This document shows positions 6,392-11,715 of a DNA stretch of 11,715 bases, one piece after another (the first letter of the stretch is position 1; the number at the start of each line of letters is the position of its first letter). The notes below the pieces were generated by a model. The model saw nothing but the letters and a program-made list of their open reading frames with translations, made no database searches and was not told where the DNA came from. This DNA comes from an uncultured Lachnospiraceae bacterium. Lineage in GTDB: Bacteria; Bacillota; Clostridia; Lachnospirales; Lachnospiraceae. The stretch spans positions 1-11,715 of the forward strand of contig CAJUCG010000093.1 in the NCBI GenBank assembly GCA_910585065.1. Direction: 5' to 3'. Position numbers and translations under genes: made by a program.

Positions 6392-7318
6392 CTACTTTCT
6401 TCCATTTTTTTGTGTTTCTGTGCCAATCAAACTAATATAATAGCTTTCTAAGCTCTCGTCGCGCTCCTGTACGGATTCTACTTTGCAGTCTTTTTTATCG
6501 AGTGCCATAATCAGTTCGGAAATATTTAATTTTGCGTAAATATCCGCCTCTTTTTTCGAAAGAATCTGATATTCTGCATCCAATTCATCCAGGATACAGG
6601 CAAGAGCGGCTGTATCCGTCACTGTGATATGTATGCATTTACGGCAGGCGGCTTCCAGTTCATTTGCACTTACCTCGCGAATCATTCGTCCATTATCGAT
6701 AAAACCATAGTAAGTTGCCAATTTTGCCAGCTCATCTAAAATATGACTTGAAATCAACACGGTAATCCTCCGCTCACGGTTCAAGCGCAGAATCAATTCC
6801 CGAATCTCCACAATTCCCTGCGGATCAAGCCCATTAACGGGCTCATCAAGAATCAAAAAGTCCGGGCTTCCGGCAAGTGCTATCGCAATGCCGAGCCTCT
6901 GCCGCATCCCAAGGGAAAAATGCCCAGCTTTTTTTCTGCCCGTATCGGCAAGACCAACCAGATCCAAGAGTTCCCCGATCCCTTCAAAAGATGGCAGTCC
7001 TAAAATGCGGTACTGCATTTTTAAATTGTCTTTCGCCGACATATCAAGGTAAAGCGACGGTGTTTCCACCACAGCTCCCATACGCCTGCGTGCCTTAATA
7101 ATCTCTCCGCTCTTATTTTGGAACCCGTACAGGCAATATCCGCCGGATGTCGGCTGCTGCAAACCACAGATCAGGCGGATCAGCGTGGTTTTGCCCGCGC
7201 CGTTTTTTCCGACCAACCCATAAATTTCCCCCTCTGGGATATGCAGATTTAGTCCGTTTAATACTTTAAAATGTCCATACTGCTTGCTTAATGCATTGGT
7301 TGTTAGAATATATTCCAT
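6392..7318 (-). CDS. ABC transporter ATPase of BcrA/LanF type
   Basis: Cytosolic ATP-binding subunit, 308 residues, energising the two permeases encoded next. Walker A GKNGAGKTT (37-45), signature SLGMRQR (134-140), Walker B LILDEP (154-159), H-loop H191. The Q-loop glutamine is replaced by glutamate in VVETPSLY (E84); this E-loop is characteristic of the LanF and BcrA proteins that protect against lantibiotics and bacitracin. The C-terminal 100 residues are the usual variable accessory tail. The ATG at 7316-7318 has GGAG seven bases upstream. It is the first gene behind a regulated-looking promoter (7388-7438). The actual substrate cannot be told from sequence. Confidence 0.92.
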   Translation of the reverse strand: MEYILTTNALSKQYGHFKVLNGLNLHIPEGEIYGLVGKNGAGKTTLIRLICGLQQPTSGGYCLYGFQNKSGEIIKARRRMGAVVETPSLYLDMSAKDNLKMQYRILGLPSFEGIGELLDLVGLADTGRKKAGHFSLGMRQRLGIAIALAGSPDFLILDEPVNGLDPQGIVEIRELILRLNRERRITVLISSHILDELAKLATYYGFIDNGRMIREVSANELEAACRKCIHITVTDTAALACILDELDAEYQILSKKEADIYAKLNISELIMALDKKDCKVESVQERDESLESYYISLIGTETQKNGRK

Positions 7319-7345
7319 ATCCTTCTCCTTCTTAATACAAAATTT

Positions 7346-7374
7346 TTCAATTATTGCCCTGATGACTAATTGAA
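7346..7374 (-). other. Stem-loop in the leader of the ABC operon
   Basis: TTCAATTA (7346-7353) and TAATTGAA (7367-7374) are perfect 8-bp arms with a 13-base loop, in the predicted 5' untranslated region about 28 bases before the ATPase start. No T-tract follows on the minus strand, so it is not a terminator. It might affect mRNA stability or simply reflect AT-rich sequence. Confidence 0.35.
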
Positions 7375-7387
7375 TGGAACATTCAGT

Positions 7388-7438
7388 ATTATATCGTAAA
7401 AAAGGAAAGAAAATGGGAAAGAAAATCGTAAAGAAAAC
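7388..7438 (-). promoter_or_regulatory. Regulated promoter of the ABC operon with direct-repeat operator
   Basis: On the minus strand a consensus -10 TATAAT (7388-7393) has no recognisable -35 at 17 bases. Instead the upstream DNA holds three 12-bp direct repeats, plus-strand AGGAAAGAAAAT (7403-7414), GGGAAAGAAAAT (7415-7426) and CGTAAAGAAAAC (7427-7438). The 8-mer ATCGTAAA occurs at 7393-7400 and 7425-7432, 32 bp (three helical turns) apart. OmpR-family regulators bind tandem direct repeats and activate promoters with weak -35 boxes, so the regulator encoded just upstream is the likely ligand. The repeats and the -10 are seen; the binding is inferred. Confidence 0.55.
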
Positions 7439-7451
7439 ATAAAGATTTTGA

Positions 7452-8114
7452 TCATTCCTCTTTTAATTTAAATCCAATGCCCCAGACCGCTTCAATATGA
7501 TCCTTCCCGCTTACTGCACGCAACTTTTTGCGCAGATTGCTAATATGAATTTTTAGCGAACTCTCCGTGCAGTCCGGTGTGTCTTCTGCGACGCGCTCAA
7601 GCAGAACGGATTTTGTGACAACTCTTTTTGGATTCTGCATCAAAAGTTTTAGGATTGCATATTCTGTCCGAGTCAGATGAATTTCGTTTTCCCTAAAAAA
7701 CACATTTTTTGTTTCGGTATTCAGGCGCAGTTCGGAAAAAGAAAAAATTTCTGCGGGTGGTATTTTTTCCCCGCGCAGAACCACCTGAATTCTTGCAAGT
7801 AACTCCCTTATCTCAAATGGCTTTGTAACATAATCCGCTGCGCCGGAGAGCAAAAGTTCCACCTTGCTGTCCACATCCACCTTCGCACTTATCACAATCA
7901 CAGGAATTCCCTGAAGTTTTTTTAATACTTCCTCGCCGGAAAGTCCGGGCAGCATCAAATCTAACAAAACTAAATTTGGTCTTGCCGTGGTAAGCAGCAA
8001 AAGGGCTTCCGTCCCTGAATAAGCCCGCAGGACGGCAAAGCCCTCCTTTAAAAGTACCTCCTCTAACATATTTCCAATATGTATATCGTCATCAACAATC
8101 AAGATATGATCCAT
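7452..8114 (-). CDS. OmpR/PhoB-family response regulator
   Basis: Cytosolic transcription regulator, 220 residues. The receiver domain (about 1-115) has the acidic pocket D8-D9-D10, phosphoacceptor D52 in LVLLDLMLPG, S76 and K98 (TKPF). The C-terminal winged helix (about 125-218) ends with SSLKIHISNLRKKL and VWGIGFKL, typical of OmpR/PhoB DNA-binding domains. The ATG at 8112-8114 has AGGA five bases upstream. The gene stands 133 bp upstream of the ABC operon and is separated from its likely kinase partner (3745-4686) by the transporter genes, an order usual for peptide-sensing resistance modules. It probably activates the promoter at 7388-7438. A dedicated promoter for it is not clear. Confidence 0.93.
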   Translation of the reverse strand: MDHILIVDDDIHIGNMLEEVLLKEGFAVLRAYSGTEALLLLTTARPNLVLLDLMLPGLSGEEVLKKLQGIPVIVISAKVDVDSKVELLLSGAADYVTKPFEIRELLARIQVVLRGEKIPPAEIFSFSELRLNTETKNVFFRENEIHLTRTEYAILKLLMQNPKRVVTKSVLLERVAEDTPDCTESSLKIHISNLRKKLRAVSGKDHIEAVWGIGFKLKEE

Positions 8115-8150
8115 AATTTCCTATTTTCCCCTATCTAATTTTGAGCGGCA

Positions 8151-8173
8151 GCGAGGGAATCAACTCCCCTCGC
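8151..8173. other. GC-rich hairpin between the protease and response regulator genes
   Basis: GCGAGGG (8151-8157) and CCCTCGC (8167-8173) form a 7-bp stem with a 9-base loop, 14 bp after the protease stop. No T-tract follows on the minus strand, so it is at best a weak terminator; read-through into the response regulator is possible. It marks the border between housekeeping-like genes and the resistance module. Confidence 0.4.
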
Positions 8174-8187
8174 AGTCCCACAGCTTT

Positions 8188-9009
8188 CTACATTTCTTTT
8201 ATTTTTCCCTTTTCTATCAATTCGTGCAGTTTTTGCATTGCGTCTTTGATTCCCCCCACTTCGTCAATCAGACCACAGTCCACTGCTTCCTGTCCAACTA
8301 AAATGGTTCCAAGGTCTTTTGTCAGCATACCAGTATTCATCATCATCTCTTCTAGCTGTTTTTTTGGCGCGTCGCTGTGCCCTGCCACAAAACCCAAAAT
8401 TCGATCTTGAATCCGCTTAAAATAATCGTAGGTTTGCTGTGCGCCAATCACTGTGCCACTCATTCGCACCGGATGGATAATCATTGTCCCACTCGGCACA
8501 ATATAGGAGTAGTCAGTGGCTACCGCAAGCGGAACGCCGATGGAATGTCCCCCGCCGAGTACAAGGGATACGCTTGGCTTTCCAAGTGTTGCGATCATCT
8601 CGGCGATCGCTAATCCACTCTCCACATCACCCCCCACCGTATTTAGCAGGACAAGCAGACCATCCACTTCCGTGCTGTCTGCAATCGCAGCTAACTGCGG
8701 CAGGACATGTTCGTATTTCGTTGTTTTCTGGCTGGAATTTAAATTTTCATGCCCCTCAATTTCCCCGATAATTGAGAGCAGATGAATTTTATGATGCGCG
8801 TTATTCTCATCCAAAGTAACTTGACCGTAATCGGAAATTTTTTGATCGCGCTTTTCTTCCTTTTCTGGTTTTTCTGAGGACTTTGTGCTATCTTTGACAC
8901 TAGAACATTCCAAATTGGAATGTTCTTTCATTTCTATTTTACTTTCCCCCGTATCCGAAGTATCCCTCTGCAAATCTCTCTCGTCTTCGCTCCATACTGC
9001 TGTATTCAT
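8188..9009 (-). CDS. TepA-like ClpP-family serine protease
   Basis: Cytosolic Clp/crotonase-fold protease, 273 residues from the chosen start, similar to Bacillus TepA. The nucleophile is probably S156 in GGGHSIGVPLA, with H179 in IIHPVRMSG and D232 in LTKDLG; the spacings (23 and 53) fit the ClpP triad. NTVGGDVESGLAIAEMI (124-140) is the substrate-groove strand region typical of the family. The first 60 or so residues are acidic, rich in S, E, D and K, probably disordered and poorly conserved. The longest frame would begin at GTG 9085-9087 without a ribosome site; ATG 9007-9009 is chosen because GGAGG (9015-9019) lies five bases upstream. The gene follows an M16 peptidase, a pairing also known near spoIIIE in Bacillota. 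The family has been linked to secretion or proteolysis during development; the exact substrate is unknown. Confidence 0.85.
   Translation of the reverse strand: MNTAVWSEDERDLQRDTSDTGESKIEMKEHSNLECSSVKDSTKSSEKPEKEEKRDQKISDYGQVTLDENNAHHKIHLLSIIGEIEGHENLNSSQKTTKYEHVLPQLAAIADSTEVDGLLVLLNTVGGDVESGLAIAEMIATLGKPSVSLVLGGGHSIGVPLAVATDYSYIVPSGTMIIHPVRMSGTVIGAQQTYDYFKRIQDRILGFVAGHSDAPKKQLEEMMMNTGMLTKDLGTILVGQEAVDCGLIDEVGGIKDAMQKLHELIEKGKIKEM
8902..8926. repeat. 25-bp near-perfect palindrome inside the tepA-like gene
   Basis: AGAACATTCCAA (8902-8913) and TTGGAATGTTCT (8915-8926) are perfect 12-bp arms around a single base. It lies about 85 bases after the chosen start, in the variable, probably disordered N-terminal part (EHSNLECSS). 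No T-tract follows. It does not match the LexA, CtsR or CIRCE consensus I know. It could be a binding site, an mRNA hairpin or chance. Confidence 0.7.
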
Positions 9010-9014
9010 CTCGA

Positions 9015-9019
9015 CCTCC
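9015..9019 (-). promoter_or_regulatory. Shine-Dalgarno that sets the tepA-like start
   Basis: Minus strand CGGAGGTCGAGATG: GGAGG with five bases to the ATG at 9007-9009. Upstream of the longer GTG-initiated frame (9087) only AT-rich sequence without purine clusters is found. Confidence 0.75.
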
Positions 9020-9137
9020 GTACTGCGGCTTATATTTCGCTCAGGAAAAGTGTCCGCATTCTCTTCCCGAATACAGCTAGTATCCACATAAACTATAATT
9101 TATATTCTTCTTATTACTCTTCCTTTAAGTGGCTCAA

Positions 9138-9154
9138 AATACAAATTTTGTATT
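9138..9154 (-). other. AT-rich dyad just after the M16 peptidase stop
   Basis: AATACAAA (9138-9145) and TTTGTATT (9147-9154) are perfect 8-bp arms around one base, 3 bp after the stop codon. It is too tight and AT-rich for a convincing terminator, and no clear promoter was found in the 147-bp gap, so cotranscription with the next gene is possible. Confidence 0.3.
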
Positions 9155-9156
9155 GG

Positions 9157-10434
9157 CTATAAATTCCATCCCTCCCAGATTTTTTTAAGCCCTCTTAGAT
9201 TCGTGCTGCTCTTCTCTCCCACAATGCAGAGACTCGCGCGCTCAAGAGCTAAAATTTCCGCGGCAAGACTTTGAATTTCTGCGCAGTCCACCGCTTCAAT
9301 CTGTGTGAGTTTTTCTTCCAATGTATAAATTTTTGTTTCTGCCAGCGCGAATTTTGCATTTGCATCCATGCGCGTTTTCGGACTCTCTGAACTCATAATC
9401 AGTTCCGTTCCCACCTGTTGTTTGTGCAGACGTAATTCTTCTTTGGTAAGTCCCTCCCTGACAAATTCTTTTATGATCCCTGCAGTTTTTTCAAGTACCA
9501 AAATGGCAAGTGATGGCTGTACCGTAATATCAATATGAAATAATCCTGCACGCTGATAAGCACTGCTATAGGAATAAACAGAATATGCCATTCCCGCTTC
9601 CTCACGAATTTTCTGAAACAGGCGGGAATTATTGCTGCCGCCAAAGACAGAATTAAAAATAGAGTAGGCAAACCGCCGCTGATCGCCCACACAGAGTGCT
9701 GGAAATGCAAGATTTAAATGAAGCTGTTCGATCCCTTTGTTCGCCGCCGCAAAGCTCCGACAATAGTCAGGAATTAGATGAAGCTCTTTTTTTGCCTCTC
9801 CCCGCCTTTTCACTCCCGCAAATGCCCTTTCTAAACAGTCCCTTAGCACTTCTTCCCCATATCCTCCCGCCGCCGAAATCAGCATATTTTCTGCATAGTA
9901 GTACTCTGATAAAAACCGATACAGATCTTCACTATGAAGACTGCGCACAATGGATTTTGTCCCAGAAATCAAAAATCCGAGCGCGTCATTCCTCCAAACT
10001 CTTTTTTGCAGCAGTTCATGCACCAGATCTTCCGGAGAATCTTGGTACATATCAATTTCATCCATCACAATACGCTTTTCCTTCGCCAGTTCTCTGGAAT
10101 CAAATTTTGCATTTGCAATAAGATCGCCAAGTAAACCTGCCAGTTCATCCAATTTTTCTGTAATGGTCATTCCGTAAAGTGCAGTACATTCTTTGCTTGT
10201 AAAAGCATTTACATCATCACCCAGACTAGCAGTAAGATCTGCAATCTCCTTTGTGTTCCGTGTGTTTGTTCCTTTAAAGAACATATGTTCTATCAGATGA
10301 GAAATACCGTTATTTTCTCCGGTCTCATCCTGTGATCCAACTTTTATAAATACTCCGAGTGCCACGGTTTTTCTATTTTCCATCGGCTCAGAAATTACTT
10401 TGATACCATTCGACAATTGATATTGATGAAACAT
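9157..10434 (-). CDS. M16-family zinc metallopeptidase
   Basis: Pitrilysin/mitochondrial-processing-peptidase-like protein, 425 residues, the usual length for single-unit bacterial M16B enzymes. The N-terminal domain has the inverted zinc motif HLIEH (H46, E49, H50) and the third zinc ligand E126 in KEKRIVMDEIDMY, at the usual 76-residue distance. The C-terminal domain contains FGGSNNSRLFQKIREEAGMAYSVYS, the R/Y substrate region of the family. All catalytic residues are present, so it should be active. No signal peptide is visible. The ATG at 10432-10434 is preceded by GGAAAGGA nine bases away. It is the first gene behind the promoter at 10557-10585. Homologues in Bacillota (YmxG/MlpA and YmfF/YmfH groups) are linked to regulation of extracellular proteases or have no known substrate. 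Confidence 0.93.
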   Translation of the reverse strand: MFHQYQLSNGIKVISEPMENRKTVALGVFIKVGSQDETGENNGISHLIEHMFFKGTNTRNTKEIADLTASLGDDVNAFTSKECTALYGMTITEKLDELAGLLGDLIANAKFDSRELAKEKRIVMDEIDMYQDSPEDLVHELLQKRVWRNDALGFLISGTKSIVRSLHSEDLYRFLSEYYYAENMLISAAGGYGEEVLRDCLERAFAGVKRRGEAKKELHLIPDYCRSFAAANKGIEQLHLNLAFPALCVGDQRRFAYSIFNSVFGGSNNSRLFQKIREEAGMAYSVYSYSSAYQRAGLFHIDITVQPSLAILVLEKTAGIIKEFVREGLTKEELRLHKQQVGTELIMSSESPKTRMDANAKFALAETKIYTLEEKLTQIEAVDCAEIQSLAAEILALERASLCIVGEKSSTNLRGLKKIWEGWNL

Positions 10435-10556
10435 CCGGCGAATTCCTTTCCTTTTTGCTTTTTCTTTTCAACAATGATGAGGCATAAACTAATCTGCCGC
10501 CTTAAATTCCGCCGGAGACTTATCTTTATCCAAGATTATTTTCCGGCTGAGATAAA

Positions 10557-10585
10557 ATTATAATATCGAACGGAGCGAAAGTCAA
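10557..10585 (-). promoter_or_regulatory. Near-consensus sigma-A promoter of the M16 gene
   Basis: Minus strand TTGACT (10580-10585), exactly 17 bases, then TATAAT (10557-10562). The predicted leader is about 115 nt. It contains short dyads (GCCGG and CCGGC about 27 bases apart, with ATCTT and AAGAT inside) but no known riboswitch pattern that I can recognise. Confidence 0.8.
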
Positions 10586-10587
10586 TC

Positions 10588-10634
10588 TTAAAAAGACCCC
10601 CGCTTAAAAAGTATCGCCTTTTAAGCGGAGGTCT
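10588..10634 (-). terminator. Strong intrinsic terminator after the membrane-protein gene
   Basis: Arms at 10594-10609 and 10619-10634 give a 16-bp stem (one G-U in minus-strand RNA) with a 9-base loop, followed by TTTTTAAG on the minus strand. The stem begins 15 bases after the stop at 10649. The promoter of the M16 gene starts only a few bases beyond the T-tract, so the two units are separate but tightly packed. Confidence 0.85.
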
Positions 10635-10648
10635 CTTTAAATATAAAT

Positions 10649-11197
10649 TTATTCTGCTTCCTCAAGACGTTTTAACTGATCTCTGCGATGTGAAATACGC
10701 CGCTCTTCCACAAAAAATGTTGAATCCTGCGCGCGTTTTGTCGTCCGCAAAGATTTGCTGTTATTGTCCCACATCCGGAACACATCTTGTCCTTTCTGGG
10801 AATTTTCCGCTGGAAATTCTCTTGAAACTTCTAAATTTTGTGCAGAATTCTCCTCTGCGAATTCCTCCTGAAATTGTCCTGCAAAATCTGTATTTCCCTG
10901 TATGCGCGTAATTTTTTGTACCCGCTCTCTTGCTCGTTCCTGCGGCGTATATGTCCCATATTCTTCAGCTTGCATAAAACTTCTAGCTCCCCCGCCGATC
11001 TGGCTTCCTCTTTCTGTTGCATGCCGAACTTTTTTCTGTACCGCCTCTTCCATCAATGCTTGTCTTTTTAAAAATTTTCGATTATTTGCTGCTTTCCTTC
11101 GCCTCAATATTACAAAAAGAATAAAAAACAGCAAAAATGCGGCGGCTAATACTGCGAATACAGTCAATTCAATAATGCCCAAATCACGAAAACTCAT
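10649..11197 (-). CDS. Single-pass membrane protein of unknown function
   Basis: Not recognised. 182 residues from the chosen start ATG 11195-11197, which has GAGG five bases upstream; a longer frame starting at 11323 lacks such a site. One strongly hydrophobic segment (about 7-31, with FLLFFILFVIL) is followed by RRRK, which by the positive-inside rule puts the rest in the cytoplasm. The remaining 150 residues are highly charged, rich in E, R, Q and K, without a domain I know, and probably disordered or helical. They include two loosely similar stretches, EEFAEEN and REFPAEN. The gene follows the DUF2087-type gene by 138 bp and has its own terminator. A role as membrane anchor or adaptor is conceivable but not supported by any motif. 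Confidence 0.7.
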   Translation of the reverse strand: MSFRDLGIIELTVFAVLAAAFLLFFILFVILRRRKAANNRKFLKRQALMEEAVQKKVRHATERGSQIGGGARSFMQAEEYGTYTPQERARERVQKITRIQGNTDFAGQFQEEFAEENSAQNLEVSREFPAENSQKGQDVFRMWDNNSKSLRTTKRAQDSTFFVEERRISHRRDQLKRLEEAE

Positions 11198-11251
11198 AAT
11201 ATCCTCATTTCTGTACCGCATCTTTCCCGCAAAGTATTCTTCTAGCGTTTC

Positions 11252-11279
11252 TCCCTTTCCGGCGGCACACGGAAAGAGA
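11252..11279 (-). other. Hairpin upstream of the membrane-protein gene
   Basis: TCCCTTTCCG (11252-11261) and CGGAAAGAGA (11270-11279) form a 10-bp stem; one position is a T-G wobble as minus-strand RNA. No T-tract follows, so it is more likely a leader structure than a terminator of the preceding gene. Confidence 0.35.
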
Positions 11280-11335
11280 AGGCTATGTCTACTATTTCCA
11301 GTACTGCCAGAAATTATTACCAAAATTCAAAATTT

Positions 11336-11686
11336 TTATTCCATTTTCCAATACCCCACGCTGCTTCTGCCAAGCAGTCCTTCCTGCACCATATCCCTCC
11401 TTATCGTACAGAAATCATCATAAAAATCGGAAATAATCAGATTGATTTCCCGCTCCGAATACATCTTCCCATATTCAAAGGCTCTTGAAATATATTCTAA
11501 TACAACGCGCTCTTTCTTGCGCTGCGCAGGGATCGCCTTTAATTTTCCATACTCAAAAAAGGTATTCAGTACCTTTTGGCGGTACTCTCTATCTCTTTGC
11601 TCCTGTAATCCTGCCTCGTCCGATTTTTGCTGTAAGAGGTCAAGAATTTGGATCTGAAATATTTCTCTGTTTAGTGAGTACATCAT
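11336..11686 (-). CDS. DUF2087-type protein, possibly 5'-truncated by the window edge
   Basis: The C-terminal part (about 48-114) fits the DUF2087 pattern: KLKAIPAQRKKERVVLEYIS, then F..GKMYSEREIN.II, then DF.TIRRDMVQEGLLGR and a final aromatic stretch (VGYWK). In other proteins this domain follows a helix-turn-helix and is found in predicted transcription regulators; its molecular role is not established. The first 40 residues here are charged and helical without a clear HTH. The first ATG is at 11684-11686 (a second ATG follows at once), but no ribosome binding site is visible in the bases left, and the frame stays open to 11715, so the true start may lie outside. The stop TAA is at 11336-11338. 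Confidence 0.72.
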   Translation of the reverse strand: MMYSLNREIFQIQILDLLQQKSDEAGLQEQRDREYRQKVLNTFFEYGKLKAIPAQRKKERVVLEYISRAFEYGKMYSEREINLIISDFYDDFCTIRRDMVQEGLLGRSSVGYWKME

Positions 11687-11715
11687 ATAATACTGATTTT
11701 TGTAAGATTTTACCA

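Noticed and set aside
8115..8187. Dedicated promoter for the response regulator (TTGATT with TTAGAT)
   Set aside because: The spacer is 19 bases and both boxes are imperfect, so I do not call it; transcription may also come from upstream.
8902..8926. LexA or heat-shock (CIRCE/CtsR) operator at the 25-bp palindrome
   Set aside because: The arm sequence and the single-base spacer do not match the known consensus patterns, and the site lies within the coding region rather than at a promoter.
9696..10121. 141-residue plus-strand frame within the M16 peptidase gene
   Set aside because: Antisense shadow of a gene with intact catalytic motifs; no ribosome site or family resemblance.

Overview
The window looks like a chromosomal segment of an AT-rich, low-GC Gram-positive anaerobe, most likely a Clostridia member of Lachnospiraceae type. 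The reasons are Bacillota-style ribosome binding sites and sigma-A promoters (for example TTGACT-17-TATAAT), intrinsic terminators, and protein families typical of that group: an M16 peptidase next to a TepA-like ClpP homologue, a BcrA/LanF-type ABC system with its own two-component pair, and a helicase with helicase-associated (HA) repeats. The taxon is an inference from style and family content, not from a marker gene. Every gene I can support lies on the minus strand, so the text below runs from the right end to the left.

Right end (11715-9010): a DUF2087-type protein whose 5' end may lie outside the window; a 182-residue single-pass membrane protein of unknown function closed by a strong intrinsic terminator; then, from a near-consensus promoter with a leader of about 115 nt, an M16 zinc peptidase, followed after 147 bp by a TepA-like Clp-family serine protease. 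The best start of the protease gene is an internal ATG with a strong Shine-Dalgarno, not the longest frame.

Middle (8114-3745): a complete peptide-sensing/resistance module in the order response regulator, ABC ATPase, permease, permease, histidine kinase. The ATPase has the glutamate (E-loop) of BcrA/LanF transporters in place of the Q-loop glutamine. The two permeases are tandem paralogues and overlap by 4 bp (GTGA). The gap between regulator and ATPase carries a -10 box with a poor -35, preceded by three 12-bp direct repeats and a doubled 8-mer, which is how a promoter activated by an OmpR-family regulator usually looks. A terminator candidate lies about 170 bp after the kinase.

Left end (3744-1): about 925 bp without a convincing gene, then an 826-residue SF2 helicase with five C-terminal HA repeats. 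The gene-free stretch is not empty. It holds a perfect 23-bp inverted repeat 440 bp end to end, with TA at both edges, resembling a small non-autonomous (MITE-like) element. Inside are a 12-bp direct repeat, a long hairpin, and an excellent minus-strand promoter with an 18-bp dyad just downstream of the expected transcription start. This promoter points out of the element into the helicase gene and would give it a leader of about 275 nt. This promoter-carrying inverted-repeat element and the operator array of the ABC operon are the two most notable observations.
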